64,000 bases of DNA from Pseudolabrys sp. (GTDB lineage: Bacteria; Pseudomonadota; Alphaproteobacteria; Rhizobiales; Xanthobacteraceae). Below the pieces are notes generated by a model. The model did no database searches, was not told where the DNA came from, and saw only the letters and a program-made list of their open reading frames with translations. Location: positions 33,448-97,447 of the forward strand of contig JAURVZ010000061.1 of NCBI GenBank assembly GCA_030655215.1, read 5' to 3'. Shown in pieces: positions 30,281 through 36,900 of this stretch. Position numbers and translations under genes: made by a program. Position 1 is the first letter of the stretch, and every line of letters starts with the position of its first letter.

Positions 30281-30834
30281 AGCGCCACCGCGGGCACAGC
30301 GCGGTCCGCGGCATTATTGAGTTCGAAGAAATCGGCGTTGCGGAAGCCGAACGGTCTGGCGATCAGATTGCTCGGGAATGACTCGACCAGAATGTTCAAA
30401 TTGCGCGCCGCGCCGTTGTAATAGCGCCGCGCCATTTGCAGCTCGTTCTCCATGTCGCTGAGCTGCTGCTGCAGTTTCAGGAAATTGCCGCTGGCCTTGA
30501 GATCGGGATAGGCCTCGGACAAAGCGATGAGCTTGTTGAGCGCCAGCGTCAGCGCGCCCTCGGCTGCGGCGCGCTGGCCGATCGCATCAGTTGGCAAGGC
30601 GCGCGCCGCGCCGCGCAATTGCGTGACCTCGGCGAGCACATCGCGCTCATGCGCGGCATAGCCCTTCACGCTGTCGACCAGATTGAGCACCAGATCGGAG
30701 CGGCGCTTGAGTTGTACGTCAATGCCGCTCCAGCCTTCTCGCGCCATTTGCCGGGCGCGGACCAGACGGTTGAAAGCAATGGCGATGTAAAGCCCCAACG
30801 CGGCGGCGATGAGCGGTGCAATCCAGTTTGACAT
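30277..30834 (-). CDS. lemA: LemA family protein
   Basis: A 185-residue LemA protein: one N-terminal membrane helix (about 5-22), then a long helical bundle. Typical elements are REGWSGIDVQLKRRSDLVLNL, the central helix ELQMARRYYNGAARNLN, and FPSNLIARPFGF near the end. The start is MSNWIAPLIAAAL; a longer open frame would run into the upstream terminator. It is translationally coupled to DUF2207 (ATGA-type overlap). LemA proteins are linked to envelope stress and proteolysis in several bacteria, but the biochemical role is unknown. Confidence 0.92.
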   Translation of the reverse strand: MSNWIAPLIAAALGLYIAIAFNRLVRARQMAREGWSGIDVQLKRRSDLVLNLVDSVKGYAAHERDVLAEVTQLRGAARALPTDAIGQRAAAEGALTLALNKLIALSEAYPDLKASGNFLKLQQQLSDMENELQMARRYYNGAARNLNILVESFPSNLIARPFGFRNADFFELNNAADRAVPAVAL

Positions 30835-30894
30835 GATGCTTGGTCGCGCCCCCCGGTCAGAAGGTTCGACTATAGCCGCAGCGCTGCCCAGGCT

Positions 30895-30937
30895 GCAAAA
30901 AAGCAAAACGGCCGGCTGCTCGTTGGCAACCGGCCGT
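30895..30937 (-). terminator. Strong intrinsic terminator
   Basis: On the minus strand ACGGCCGG (30937-30930) pairs perfectly with CCGGCCGT (30915-30908), followed by a T-rich run, TTTTGCTTTTTT (to 30897). It lies 75 bases after the DUF2188-like stop and before lemA, so it separates the glyQ-DUF559 transcript from lemA-DUF2207-glyS. Confidence 0.85.
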
Positions 30938-31011
30938 GTTGGCCTATTCCTGTTATCGACCGCGACCCCGACCGCTCCCTGATGGGCGGTTCTTCTCTCG
31001 TTGGCGGGTAT

Positions 31012-31221
31012 TTATAGAAGGCTCAGACAATCCTCGTTCGGCTTGCCGTCGCGCATGACGCGGACATGCACCAGCCGTCCAGTATCCTTGATCTTGCGCG
31101 CCACCGTCACCGCGGCGGTGAATGCCTGCATCTGTGAACGGAAGCGGCCGTACTCGGCCTGCTGACAACGCACGATCCACTGCCCGCTGTCAGGGACGAT
31201 GTCGAAATAAGTTTGAATGAT
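31012..31221 (-). CDS. DUF2188-like small protein, start codon unclear
   Basis: A reading frame of about 68 residues beginning IIQTYFDIVPDSGQWIVRC and ending RDGKPNEDCLSLL. The alternating strand-helix-strand pattern (QWIVRC..., MQAFTAAVTVARKIKDTG, RLVHVRVMRDG) is that of small DUF2188-type domains. No ATG, GTG or TTG lies at the expected start. Candidate starts are ATC (31221) or ATT (31218), five and eight bases after a GAGGGGG ribosome-like site. It overlaps the 3' tail of the DUF559 gene by 32 bases. Either it uses a rare start codon or the original start was lost when the DUF559 cassette arrived. Confidence 0.55.
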   Translation of the reverse strand: MIQTYFDIVPDSGQWIVRCQQAEYGRFRSQMQAFTAAVTVARKIKDTGRLVHVRVMRDGKPNEDCLSLL

Positions 31222-31786
31222 CTTGTCCCCCTCTTGTCTTGCATTTCGCTGAGGTAAGCGCAGGGGGGCATTCCACGTTCCGGGTGTGAATTGGGTATGG
31301 TGAAGGGAGGGTTAAGGATGTCGCAGCGACGCGACGCGCGCTAGTCTCTCCCTCACTTGGACGGGCTTTCTTTTCCCCTCCCCCCTCTTGCGGTGGGGAG
31401 GGGTCAGGGGTGGGGGGAGCTCCACGCTCAGACATCGCCGCGAAGATAACCTCGCAAACGCCTTCAATATTCGTCAGGACATCGTTGTTCCAGAATCTGA
31501 GAACGCGATAGCCATTCGACTTCAGATACGCCGTCCGTGATGCGTCAGCTTGTATGTGGGGCTCTTCATTATGCTGACCGCCGTCCACCTCGATGATGAG
31601 TTTGCATTGATGGCAGGCGAAGTCCGCAAAGAACGGACCGATAGTGGCTTGTCGGCGAAAGTGGCTTTCCTCAAGGGGCAGCGTTCGAAGATATCGCCAG
31701 AGCTTTCGCTCAGCATCGGTCATATCGCGCCGTAACCGGCGCGCGCCGGGCACTCTTTGATCGCGTGGGCGCGTTGACCGCTGCAT
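31190..31786 (-). CDS. DUF559 (Vsr-like) endonuclease-domain protein
   Basis: A 198-residue protein. Residues 15-122 are a DUF559 domain: MTDAERKLWRYLR, then FRRQATIGPFFADFAC, the acidic core KLIIEVDGGQH, and GYRVLRFWNNDVLTN. This is the Vsr/PD-(D/E)XK nuclease-like fold, with Asp of ADF and Glu/Asp of IEVDG as likely metal ligands. The rest (PPTPDPSPPQ onward) is encoded by a flanking repeat and by unrelated downstream DNA. GC content of the core (about 50 percent in counted stretches) is lower than that of the neighbours. The start ATG abuts the right repeat exactly. It lies between glyQ and the DUF2188-like frame. Confidence 0.85.
   Translation of the reverse strand: MQRSTRPRDQRVPGARRLRRDMTDAERKLWRYLRTLPLEESHFRRQATIGPFFADFACHQCKLIIEVDGGQHNEEPHIQADASRTAYLKSNGYRVLRFWNNDVLTNIEGVCEVIFAAMSERGAPPTPDPSPPQEGGGEKKARPSEGETSARRVAATSLTLPSPYPIHTRNVECPPALTSAKCKTRGGQDHSNLFRHRP
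31375..31417. repeat. C/G-rich inverted repeat, left copy flanking DUF559
   Basis: Read on the minus strand it starts CCCCCCACCCCTGACC. It matches the right copy at 31787 in 25 of the first 26 bases in inverted orientation, and then forms a CCCCTCCCC/GGGGAGGGG hairpin. Its C6 end faces the DUF559 gene and encodes the PPTPDPSPPQ tail. Confidence 0.85.
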
Positions 31787-31838
31787 CCCCCCACCCCCGA
31801 CCCCTCCCCACCACTCGCTTCGCTCGTGGAGGGAGGGG
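31787..31838. repeat. C/G-rich inverted repeat, right copy flanking DUF559
   Basis: Starts CCCCCCACCCCCGACC directly after the DUF559 start codon and closes a CCCCTCCC/GGGAGGGG hairpin with loop sequence ACTCGCTTCGCTCG. It is inverted relative to the copy at 31375-31417 and lies 12 bases before the glyQ stop. Confidence 0.85.
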
Positions 31839-31850
31839 AGAAAAAAGCGC

Positions 31851-32780
31851 CTACGCCCCTACCCCGCCCGCTTCGGTCTTCAGCCAGGCCGCGCCGCAGG
31901 CTTTGGCCAGTTCGCGGACGCGCAGGATATAGCTCTGGCGTTCGGTGACGGAGATGACGCCGCGGGCATCGAGCAGATTGAAAACGTGGCTCGCCTTGAT
32001 GCACTGGTCATAGGCCGGCAGCGCCATCAGATGCTGTGACTGGTCGGACGAATAGCCGGCGGCGAGATATTTCTGGCAGGCTTCCTCGGCCATGGTGAAC
32101 TGCTTGAACAGCATGTCCGCGTCGGAATGTTCGAAATTGTGCCGCGAGTATTCCTTCTCGGCCTGCAGGAAGACGTCGCCGTAGGTGACTTTCTTGTCGT
32201 CGTCACGGCCGTTGAAGTTGAGGTCGTAAACGCGGTCGACGCCCTGCACATACATGGCGAGGCGCTCGAGGCCGTAAGTGAGTTCGCCAGCAACCGGTGC
32301 GCATTCGACACCGGCGACCTGCTGAAAATAAGTGAACTGCGACACTTCCATGCCGTCGCACCAACACTCCCAGCCGAGACCCCAGGCCCCTAACGTCGGG
32401 CTTTCCCAGTCGTCCTCGACAAAGCGAATGTCGTGCAACGCTGAGTCGATGCCGATGACTTTCAGCGAGTCGAGATAAAGCTGCTGCAAATCCGGCGGCG
32501 ACGGCTTCAGGATCACCTGGAACTGATAGTAGTGCTGCAAGCGGTTCGGGTTCTCGCCATAGCGGCCATCCTTCGGACGGCGCGACGGCTGCACGTAAGC
32601 CGCGTTCCACGGCTTCGGCCCGAGCGCGCGCAAGGTGGTCGCCGGATGAAACGTGCCGGCGCCGACTTCCATGTCATAGGGCTGCAGGATGACGCAGCCA
32701 TATTCCGCCCAGTACTGCTGCAAGGCGAGGATCAGGCCTTGAAACGATTTGGTCGGATCGAGATTAGCTTGCGCGGTCAT
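31851..32780 (-). CDS. glyQ: Glycine--tRNA ligase, alpha subunit
   Basis: A 309-residue class II alpha subunit that carries the catalytic site for glycine activation. Highly conserved blocks are visible: [55 protein letters not shown] and [20 protein letters not shown], with [13 protein letters not shown] as motif 3. The ATG at 32780 was chosen; a GTG three codons earlier (32789) is possible. In most proteobacteria glyQ is directly followed by glyS. Here a DUF559 cassette begins 64 bases after the stop and glyS is 3.6 kb away. Confidence 0.97.
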   Translation of the reverse strand: MTAQANLDPTKSFQGLILALQQYWAEYGCVILQPYDMEVGAGTFHPATTLRALGPKPWNAAYVQPSRRPKDGRYGENPNRLQHYYQFQVILKPSPPDLQQLYLDSLKVIGIDSALHDIRFVEDDWESPTLGAWGLGWECWCDGMEVSQFTYFQQVAGVECAPVAGELTYGLERLAMYVQGVDRVYDLNFNGRDDDKKVTYGDVFLQAEKEYSRHNFEHSDADMLFKQFTMAEEACQKYLAAGYSSDQSQHLMALPAYDQCIKASHVFNLLDARGVISVTERQSYILRVRELAKACGAAWLKTEAGGVGA

Positions 32781-32989
32781 GGTGAACACTTTGCTGCCAG
32801 CGCGAGCCGGCTATCTATCTGATTTTAAAGGCGTCTCAAAACGCGCGGACCCTATCGGCGGCCCTGAATCCGGTCAAGTCGCTCGAGCTTTACCTAATTC
32901 TTTTAAAGGTTTTTGAACCTGCGCCCATAGGTTCGCGACCCATAAAGCGCAGGGGGCTGCGCCCCAGTGTTTTATCGAGGAAGTGGGCG

Positions 32990-33079
32990 ATGTTGACGTT
33001 TCAGCTTGTTGGAATGGGTTTCATGGCGCTGTTTTTCGGCGCACTTGTCTCGGGCAATCCGATGACCGGCCGCAACTAG
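32990..33079 (+). CDS. Putative 29-residue membrane peptide
   Basis: The frame MLTFQLVGMGFMALFFGAL ends SGNPMTGRN. A single hydrophobic helix (about 3-21) is followed by a polar tail. GAGGAAG sits seven bases before the ATG, and a GGGGC-TGC-GCCCC hairpin (about 32951-32966) lies upstream. It diverges from glyQ and is convergent with the small membrane gene at 33097. No homologue is recalled, so it is a candidate only. Confidence 0.4.
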   Translation: MLTFQLVGMGFMALFFGALVSGNPMTGRN

Positions 33080-33096
33080 GCGGCTCTCCGAAAGAA

Positions 33097-33297
33097 CTAG
33101 GGCCGGTATTCGCCGGTGTGCGGATCGCGGCGCAGCGTCGGGCGCTTGGCGCGGTCGGTCACCCGCACGCGGACGCGGCGTTGCTCGAGTTCGTCGTTGA
33201 TGCGGCGTGCTTCCTTGACCACCCAGGTCACGACCATGGCGCCGCCGAGGCTCACGAGCGACCACTTCACCAAAGGTGTCAGCAGAAATGCGGGCAT
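33097..33297 (-). CDS. Small membrane-anchored hypothetical protein
   Basis: A 66-residue protein with one N-terminal hydrophobic helix (about 10-27, WSLVSLGGAMVVTWVV) and a basic, Arg-rich cytoplasmic tail ending in RRDPHTGEYRP. It is 61 bases downstream of the S49 peptidase gene on the same strand and may be co-transcribed with it. The tail motif 'RDP.TG.Y' recurs in the secreted protein at 37912 (RRDPNTGYTQYR), perhaps by chance. Function is unknown. Confidence 0.7.
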   Translation of the reverse strand: MPAFLLTPLVKWSLVSLGGAMVVTWVVKEARRINDELEQRRVRVRVTDRAKRPTLRRDPHTGEYRP

Positions 33298-33358
33298 GTC
33301 GGCTCCATGTTCAAAACGAACGTGTGAAGGCTGAGGGCCAATCGCGGCGATTTCACGG

Positions 33359-34270
33359 CTACAGCCCGTAACGCGACCAATGGGCGCGGTCTTCCAGCGC
33401 GCCGATCAGATCCTCGGCCAGGCCCTGCCGGTCGCCGAGCTGCTCGATGACGCTGAGTCCCGGAATGCGGCGGGCGAAGAAGCCCTTGGCCGCCGAGATC
33501 ACCGGCATCTTCACCTTGTCGCCGAAGCGCGCGCGTAGCGTCGAGCGCAGATCGCCGAGGCGGTCGGCGAGCCCCAGTTCGATCGCCGCATCGGCAATCC
33601 AGAATTCACCGGAGAACAGCGTCTCGTCCGGGCCCTTCAACTTCGTGGCGCGGCGCTCCTTCACCAAAGCGATGAAGTGGTCGTGCATGTCCTTCTGCAA
33701 CGCCTTGATGCGCTTCACGTCCTCGGGATTTTCCGGCGAAAACGGATCGAGCATCACCTTGCGCTCGCCGGACGTATAGATGCGGCGCTCGACGCCGATC
33801 TTGTCGAGCAGCTTCGGGAAACCGAACGATCCGCCAACCACGCCGATCGAGCCGACGATTGAATAATGGTCGCAGATGATCTCGTCAGCGGCGCAGGCAA
33901 TCATGTAGCCGCCGGACGCACCGACATCCTCGATAAAGGCCAGCACCGGAATCTTCTTTTCCGCCGACAGCTGACGGATGCGGTTGAAGATCAGATGCGA
34001 CTGCGTCGGCGAGCCGCCGGGTGAGTTGATAACCAGCGCGACGGCGCGCGCCTTGCGCACCGAGAAGGCGCGCTCGAGCGTGCGCGCGGTCGACGCCAGG
34101 GTCATGCCGGGGCGCAGCGGCGACGAGCCGCCAATGACGCCGGACAGGCGGACCACAGGGACCACCGGGACATCGGCGCGGAAGCGCGCCGGCAGCAGAG
34201 GCCTGAGGAAATGACCAATCTGTCGCAGGAAACCGGAGGGCGATTCAGGCGTTGCTTCGTTGATGCTCAT
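33359..34270 (-). CDS. S49-family signal-peptide-peptidase-like serine protease
   Basis: A 303-residue peptidase of the SppA/SohB class. The nucleophile is the serine of DVGASGGYMIACAADEI (about residue 127) and the general base is a lysine in SGERKVMLDPFSP. NSPGGSPTQS forms the oxyanion turn. No transmembrane anchor precedes the domain, so it is probably soluble or peripherally bound. The short, single-domain form is common in rhizobia. Such enzymes clear cleaved signal peptides or degrade membrane-released fragments. The start MSINEATPE is preferred over GTG three codons upstream. Confidence 0.92.
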   Translation of the reverse strand: MSINEATPESPSGFLRQIGHFLRPLLPARFRADVPVVPVVRLSGVIGGSSPLRPGMTLASTARTLERAFSVRKARAVALVINSPGGSPTQSHLIFNRIRQLSAEKKIPVLAFIEDVGASGGYMIACAADEIICDHYSIVGSIGVVGGSFGFPKLLDKIGVERRIYTSGERKVMLDPFSPENPEDVKRIKALQKDMHDHFIALVKERRATKLKGPDETLFSGEFWIADAAIELGLADRLGDLRSTLRARFGDKVKMPVISAAKGFFARRIPGLSVIEQLGDRQGLAEDLIGALEDRAHWSRYGL

Positions 34271-34480
34271 GAAGACCACTAAGGCAGTCCGAAGTGAATA
34301 GTCAAAGCAACGAAACCCTCACAGAACTGTGATGGCCGCGCTGCACCAAATGACACGAGTTCGCCGCCGGAACCTTGGAAATTGTACGTTCTTTAACTAT
34401 GGAATGTTTATTGCAGTGCAATACCGCCGTAAAACACGCCGGACGTGCGTTGTGTACTGCTTGAGACGAGGGACGAAGCC

Positions 34481-34609
34481 ATGGACCCGAAACTGACCAT
34501 TCTTTTCATGCTGATTGCCTGCATTATTGGGCTGTCGCACGTCAGTGAGAATTCCCTTGGCCGCACCGGTCAGCGCTTGCGCGACATGATGCCGGGACGC
34601 CGCCGCTAG
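34481..34609 (+). CDS. 42-residue membrane peptide
   Basis: Reads MDPKLTILFMLIACIIGLSH then VSENSLGRTGQRLRDMMPGRRR. A single helix (about 5-19) is followed by a basic tail. GAGGGACGA lies just before the ATG at 34481, giving a good ribosome site. It stands between the S49 gene (divergent) and the methyltransferase gene (convergent). The helix, basic tail and ribosome site argue for a real small protein of unknown role. Confidence 0.6.
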   Translation: MDPKLTILFMLIACIIGLSHVSENSLGRTGQRLRDMMPGRRR

Positions 34610-34669
34610 ACGGCGCGCCCCTGCCCGTAAAACAGGCAATTCCTCTAAACCTCGCCTAAAAATTGCCGC

Positions 34670-35443
34670 TCAGACACTGGCGATCGGCAAGGTCTCTCCG
34701 CCCCGCAGCACCGCTTCCGCCGCGGCCGAGGGTTTTCCGTTCACATCGTTGAGCGTCAGGCCCGGATAGTCGCGCAACGCTCCCTGCCCGCCTTTCTGTG
34801 CTCGCACCAGCACCCGAATCGGCGATGCGCCGGGCCGTGGCAGCACCGGCATGACCGCGACCGCGCCAAAGCCGGCCTGTAGCGCCGCCAGCACGTCGCC
34901 GAAAGCATCGGCGCGCCAGATCATGGCCAGCGTGCCCTGCGGCTTCAACAGGAAGGCGGCAGTGGCAATCCAACGCTTCAGCAGGTTCGGCCCGGCCGCA
35001 TGCGCCAGGCGGCGGCGCGGGTCGGGAGAGACCTTCTGCTTGCTCGCATCGTTGAAGGGCGGGTTCATGAGCACGCGGTCAATGCTGCCAGCGGCCAGGC
35101 CAAAGCGGCCAAGCGCGGCAGTGTCCTCGGCGTCGCAGGTGACCGCCCTCACCCGTTCGCCCATCATATTGGTCAGCGCATTGCTGGCGGCAAGAGCGGC
35201 CAGCGAAGGGTCGATCTCCACCATCGTTACGCGCAGGCCGGGCACGCGCACCGCCAGCGCCAATCCGGCGCCGCCGACGCCGGCGCCGAGATCGACCGCA
35301 TGTTCCCCCGCCGTTGCCGCCGTTGCTGCCGCCAGCAAAATGGCGTCGTGCCCGACGCGATGGCCGCGCCGCGGCTGGCGCAGCATCAGTCGGCCGCCCA
35401 GCACGGCGTCTTCAGTGGTGTCCGGGTCGAGATCAGCGCTCAT
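34670..35443 (-). CDS. TrmN6-like N6-adenine methyltransferase
   Basis: A 257-residue SAM-dependent methyltransferase. The glycine-rich SAM loop is VDLGAGVGGAGLALA (about 49-63), the acidic strand end is MVEIDPS, and the catalytic motif is NPPFN (about 122), which marks N6-adenine methyltransferases. The RRGHRVGHDAILLA start region is shared with TrmN6/YfiC, which methylates A37 of tRNA-Val. The start MSADLDPDT overlaps the DUF2007 stop by 11 bases, so the two are coupled. The tRNA target is inferred from family. Confidence 0.88.
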   Translation of the reverse strand: MSADLDPDTTEDAVLGGRLMLRQPRRGHRVGHDAILLAAATAATAGEHAVDLGAGVGGAGLALAVRVPGLRVTMVEIDPSLAALAASNALTNMMGERVRAVTCDAEDTAALGRFGLAAGSIDRVLMNPPFNDASKQKVSPDPRRRLAHAAGPNLLKRWIATAAFLLKPQGTLAMIWRADAFGDVLAALQAGFGAVAVMPVLPRPGASPIRVLVRAQKGGQGALRDYPGLTLNDVNGKPSAAAEAVLRGGETLPIASV

Positions 35444-35663
35444 CAGGCCGCAGCTCATGCCCCAGTTCAGCGTCGGTGAGAATCTCACGCGCGGCAGCGA
35501 TGTCGTCTTCCGCAACCATGATGCGGCGCGGCAGCGCGCCGGCCGAACCTTCCAGCACGCTCATGTTCTGGTCGAAAACCAGATGCTTGATGCCGGCGCC
35601 ATCGAGCAAGGCGCCGATGGCCGACACGAGGACGAAATCATTGGTGCGAACGAGTTCTCTCAT
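35433..35663 (-). CDS. DUF2007 domain protein
   Basis: A 76-residue protein beginning MRELVRTNDFVLVSAIGALLDG and ending in DAELGHELRPDER. It matches the DUF2007 (putative signal-transducing) pattern: strand-helix-strand-strand-helix with ALPRRIMVAEDD. A longer open frame upstream (starting MWLWVPACAGTNG) is only repeat sequence in frame. It overlaps the methyltransferase gene, a pairing typical of Rhizobiales. The family is suspected to bind a protein partner or ligand, with no proven function. Confidence 0.85.
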   Translation of the reverse strand: MRELVRTNDFVLVSAIGALLDGAGIKHLVFDQNMSVLEGSAGALPRRIMVAEDDIAAAREILTDAELGHELRPDER

Positions 35664-35674
35664 ATCAACATCAC

Positions 35675-35764
35675 CGTTCGTCCCCGCGCAAGCGGGGACC
35701 CAGAGCCACAAAACAAGTTCTCAAGAAAGTAAGAAATGGATTCCCGCTTGCGCGGGAACGAACG
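35675..35764. repeat. Palindromic intergenic repeat, family 2
   Basis: The left arm CGTTCGTCCCCGCGCAAGCG and the right arm, ending CGCGGGAACGAACG, are near-perfect reverse complements around a 40-base AT-richer spacer. Each arm can form its own CCCCGC/GCGGGG hairpin. It lies 12 bases upstream of the DUF2007 start, so its transcript would carry the structure at the 5' end. Confidence 0.85.
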
Positions 35765-35805
35765 GAGGGTGTGGCATCTGCACGGGAATTAGGGAAGCTC
35801 ATGCC

Positions 35806-36762
35806 TTATCCCTTTCTGCGTTCTTCGCCGGGCGCGCGCAGCGCCAGATAAGCCAGCAGTTTCATCTCGCGGCGGCCCCGCGTCACCGTGTCGAGAACAA
35901 GCCCGACCGAGAATGACAGGAACGCCATCAGCATCAGGCCCATCGCCAGCACGGCGGTTGGTAAACGCGGCACGGTGTGTGTTTCGATATAAGTGATGAC
36001 GATCGGCACGGCGAGGCCGACAGAGACAAGCGCCAGCAGCGAACCGAAGGCGCCGAAGAAAATCAGCGGCCGTTCGCTGCGGTACATTTGCAAAATGGTC
36101 CAGAGAATGCGGAAGCCATCGCTCCAGGTGCTCAGCTTCGACACCGAGCCTTCCGGCCGCGCATAATACGGCGTGTCGATTTCGGCGACCGGCAGGCCCA
36201 GTTCAAGCGCATGAATGACCAGCTCGGTTTCGATCTCAAAACCGCCGGACAGCATCGGGAATGATTTGACGAAGCGGCGCGAGAACACGCGATAGCCGGA
36301 TAGCATGTCATTGACGCTGGAGCCGAACATTGATGCAACCGACGATGTCAGCAGCCAGTTGCCGGTGCGGTGGCCGGCCCGGTAAGCGGCGACCTCCTGG
36401 TCGATGCGGTTACCGACCACCATGTCGAGCCGGTCATGCAGCAGCTTCTCGACCATGCCCGGCGCGCTTGGCGCGTCATAGGTAGCGTCGCCATCGACCA
36501 GCACGTAGATGTCGGCGTCGATATCGGTGAACATGCGGCGGACAACGAAGCCCTTGCCCTGGCGATGCTCCTCGAAGACTTCGGCGCCGGCGGCGCGCGC
36601 CACGGCCACCGTGTTATCGGTCGAATTATTGTCGAACACGAAAATGGTGGCGGACGGCAGGGCGGCCTTGAAATCGCCGATCACCTTTGCGACAGCGACC
36701 TCCTCATTGTAGCAAGGGATCAGCACCGCGATCGTGTAACTATCCAGGCTTCTCACCGGCAC
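35806..36762 (-). CDS. Family 2 glycosyltransferase with C-terminal membrane helices
   Basis: A 318-residue GT-A enzyme. The N-terminal Rossmann-like half has the nucleotide-sugar segment VLIPCYNEEVAVAKVI and FDNNSTDNT, and the metal motif DGDATYDA (about residue 99). Two hydrophobic helices follow (about 232-255 and 266-290). The pattern is that of dolichyl/undecaprenyl-phosphate mannose or glucose transferases such as DPM1/GtrB-like proteins, which load a sugar onto a lipid carrier at the inner membrane. It diverges from the polyprenyl synthase gene, a fitting neighbour since that enzyme makes isoprenoid chains. Confidence 0.9.
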   Translation of the reverse strand: MPVRSLDSYTIAVLIPCYNEEVAVAKVIGDFKAALPSATIFVFDNNSTDNTVAVARAAGAEVFEEHRQGKGFVVRRMFTDIDADIYVLVDGDATYDAPSAPGMVEKLLHDRLDMVVGNRIDQEVAAYRAGHRTGNWLLTSSVASMFGSSVNDMLSGYRVFSRRFVKSFPMLSGGFEIETELVIHALELGLPVAEIDTPYYARPEGSVSKLSTWSDGFRILWTILQMYRSERPLIFFGAFGSLLALVSVGLAVPIVITYIETHTVPRLPTAVLAMGLMLMAFLSFSVGLVLDTVTRGRREMKLLAYLALRAPGEERRKG

Positions 36763-36839
36763 GTCCCCGTCCTAAAATTCGTTACTCTGGGTTGCATAAC
36801 ACCATCGTGTAGTAGACATGCAACTCTCTACTAGGTCCC

Positions 36840-36868
36840 CTTGCCGCTTTAACATAGCGTTTCTATGC
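36840..36868 (+). promoter_or_regulatory. Candidate promoter of the polyprenyl synthase gene
   Basis: CTTGCC (36840-36845), a 17-base spacer and CTATGC (36863-36868) match the alphaproteobacterial housekeeping consensus CTTGAC-N17-CTATAT in 9 of 12 positions. Transcription would begin near 36875, 26 bases before the TTG start. The in-frame ATG at 36865 would fall inside the -10 box. Confidence 0.6.
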
Positions 36869-36900
36869 TCGGTCTGTCGCTGAGCTTTAAGGAGTGCGTT

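Noticed and set aside
32850..32980. Glycine riboswitch or T-box-like leader near glyQ
   Set aside because: Only short unrelated stems (GAACCT/AGGTTC and GGGGC/GCCCC) were found; no known riboswitch core is visible.
35664..35711. N-terminal extension MWLWVPACAGTNG of DUF2007
   Set aside because: It is encoded by the family 2 palindromic repeat; the conserved protein starts at MRELVRTND.
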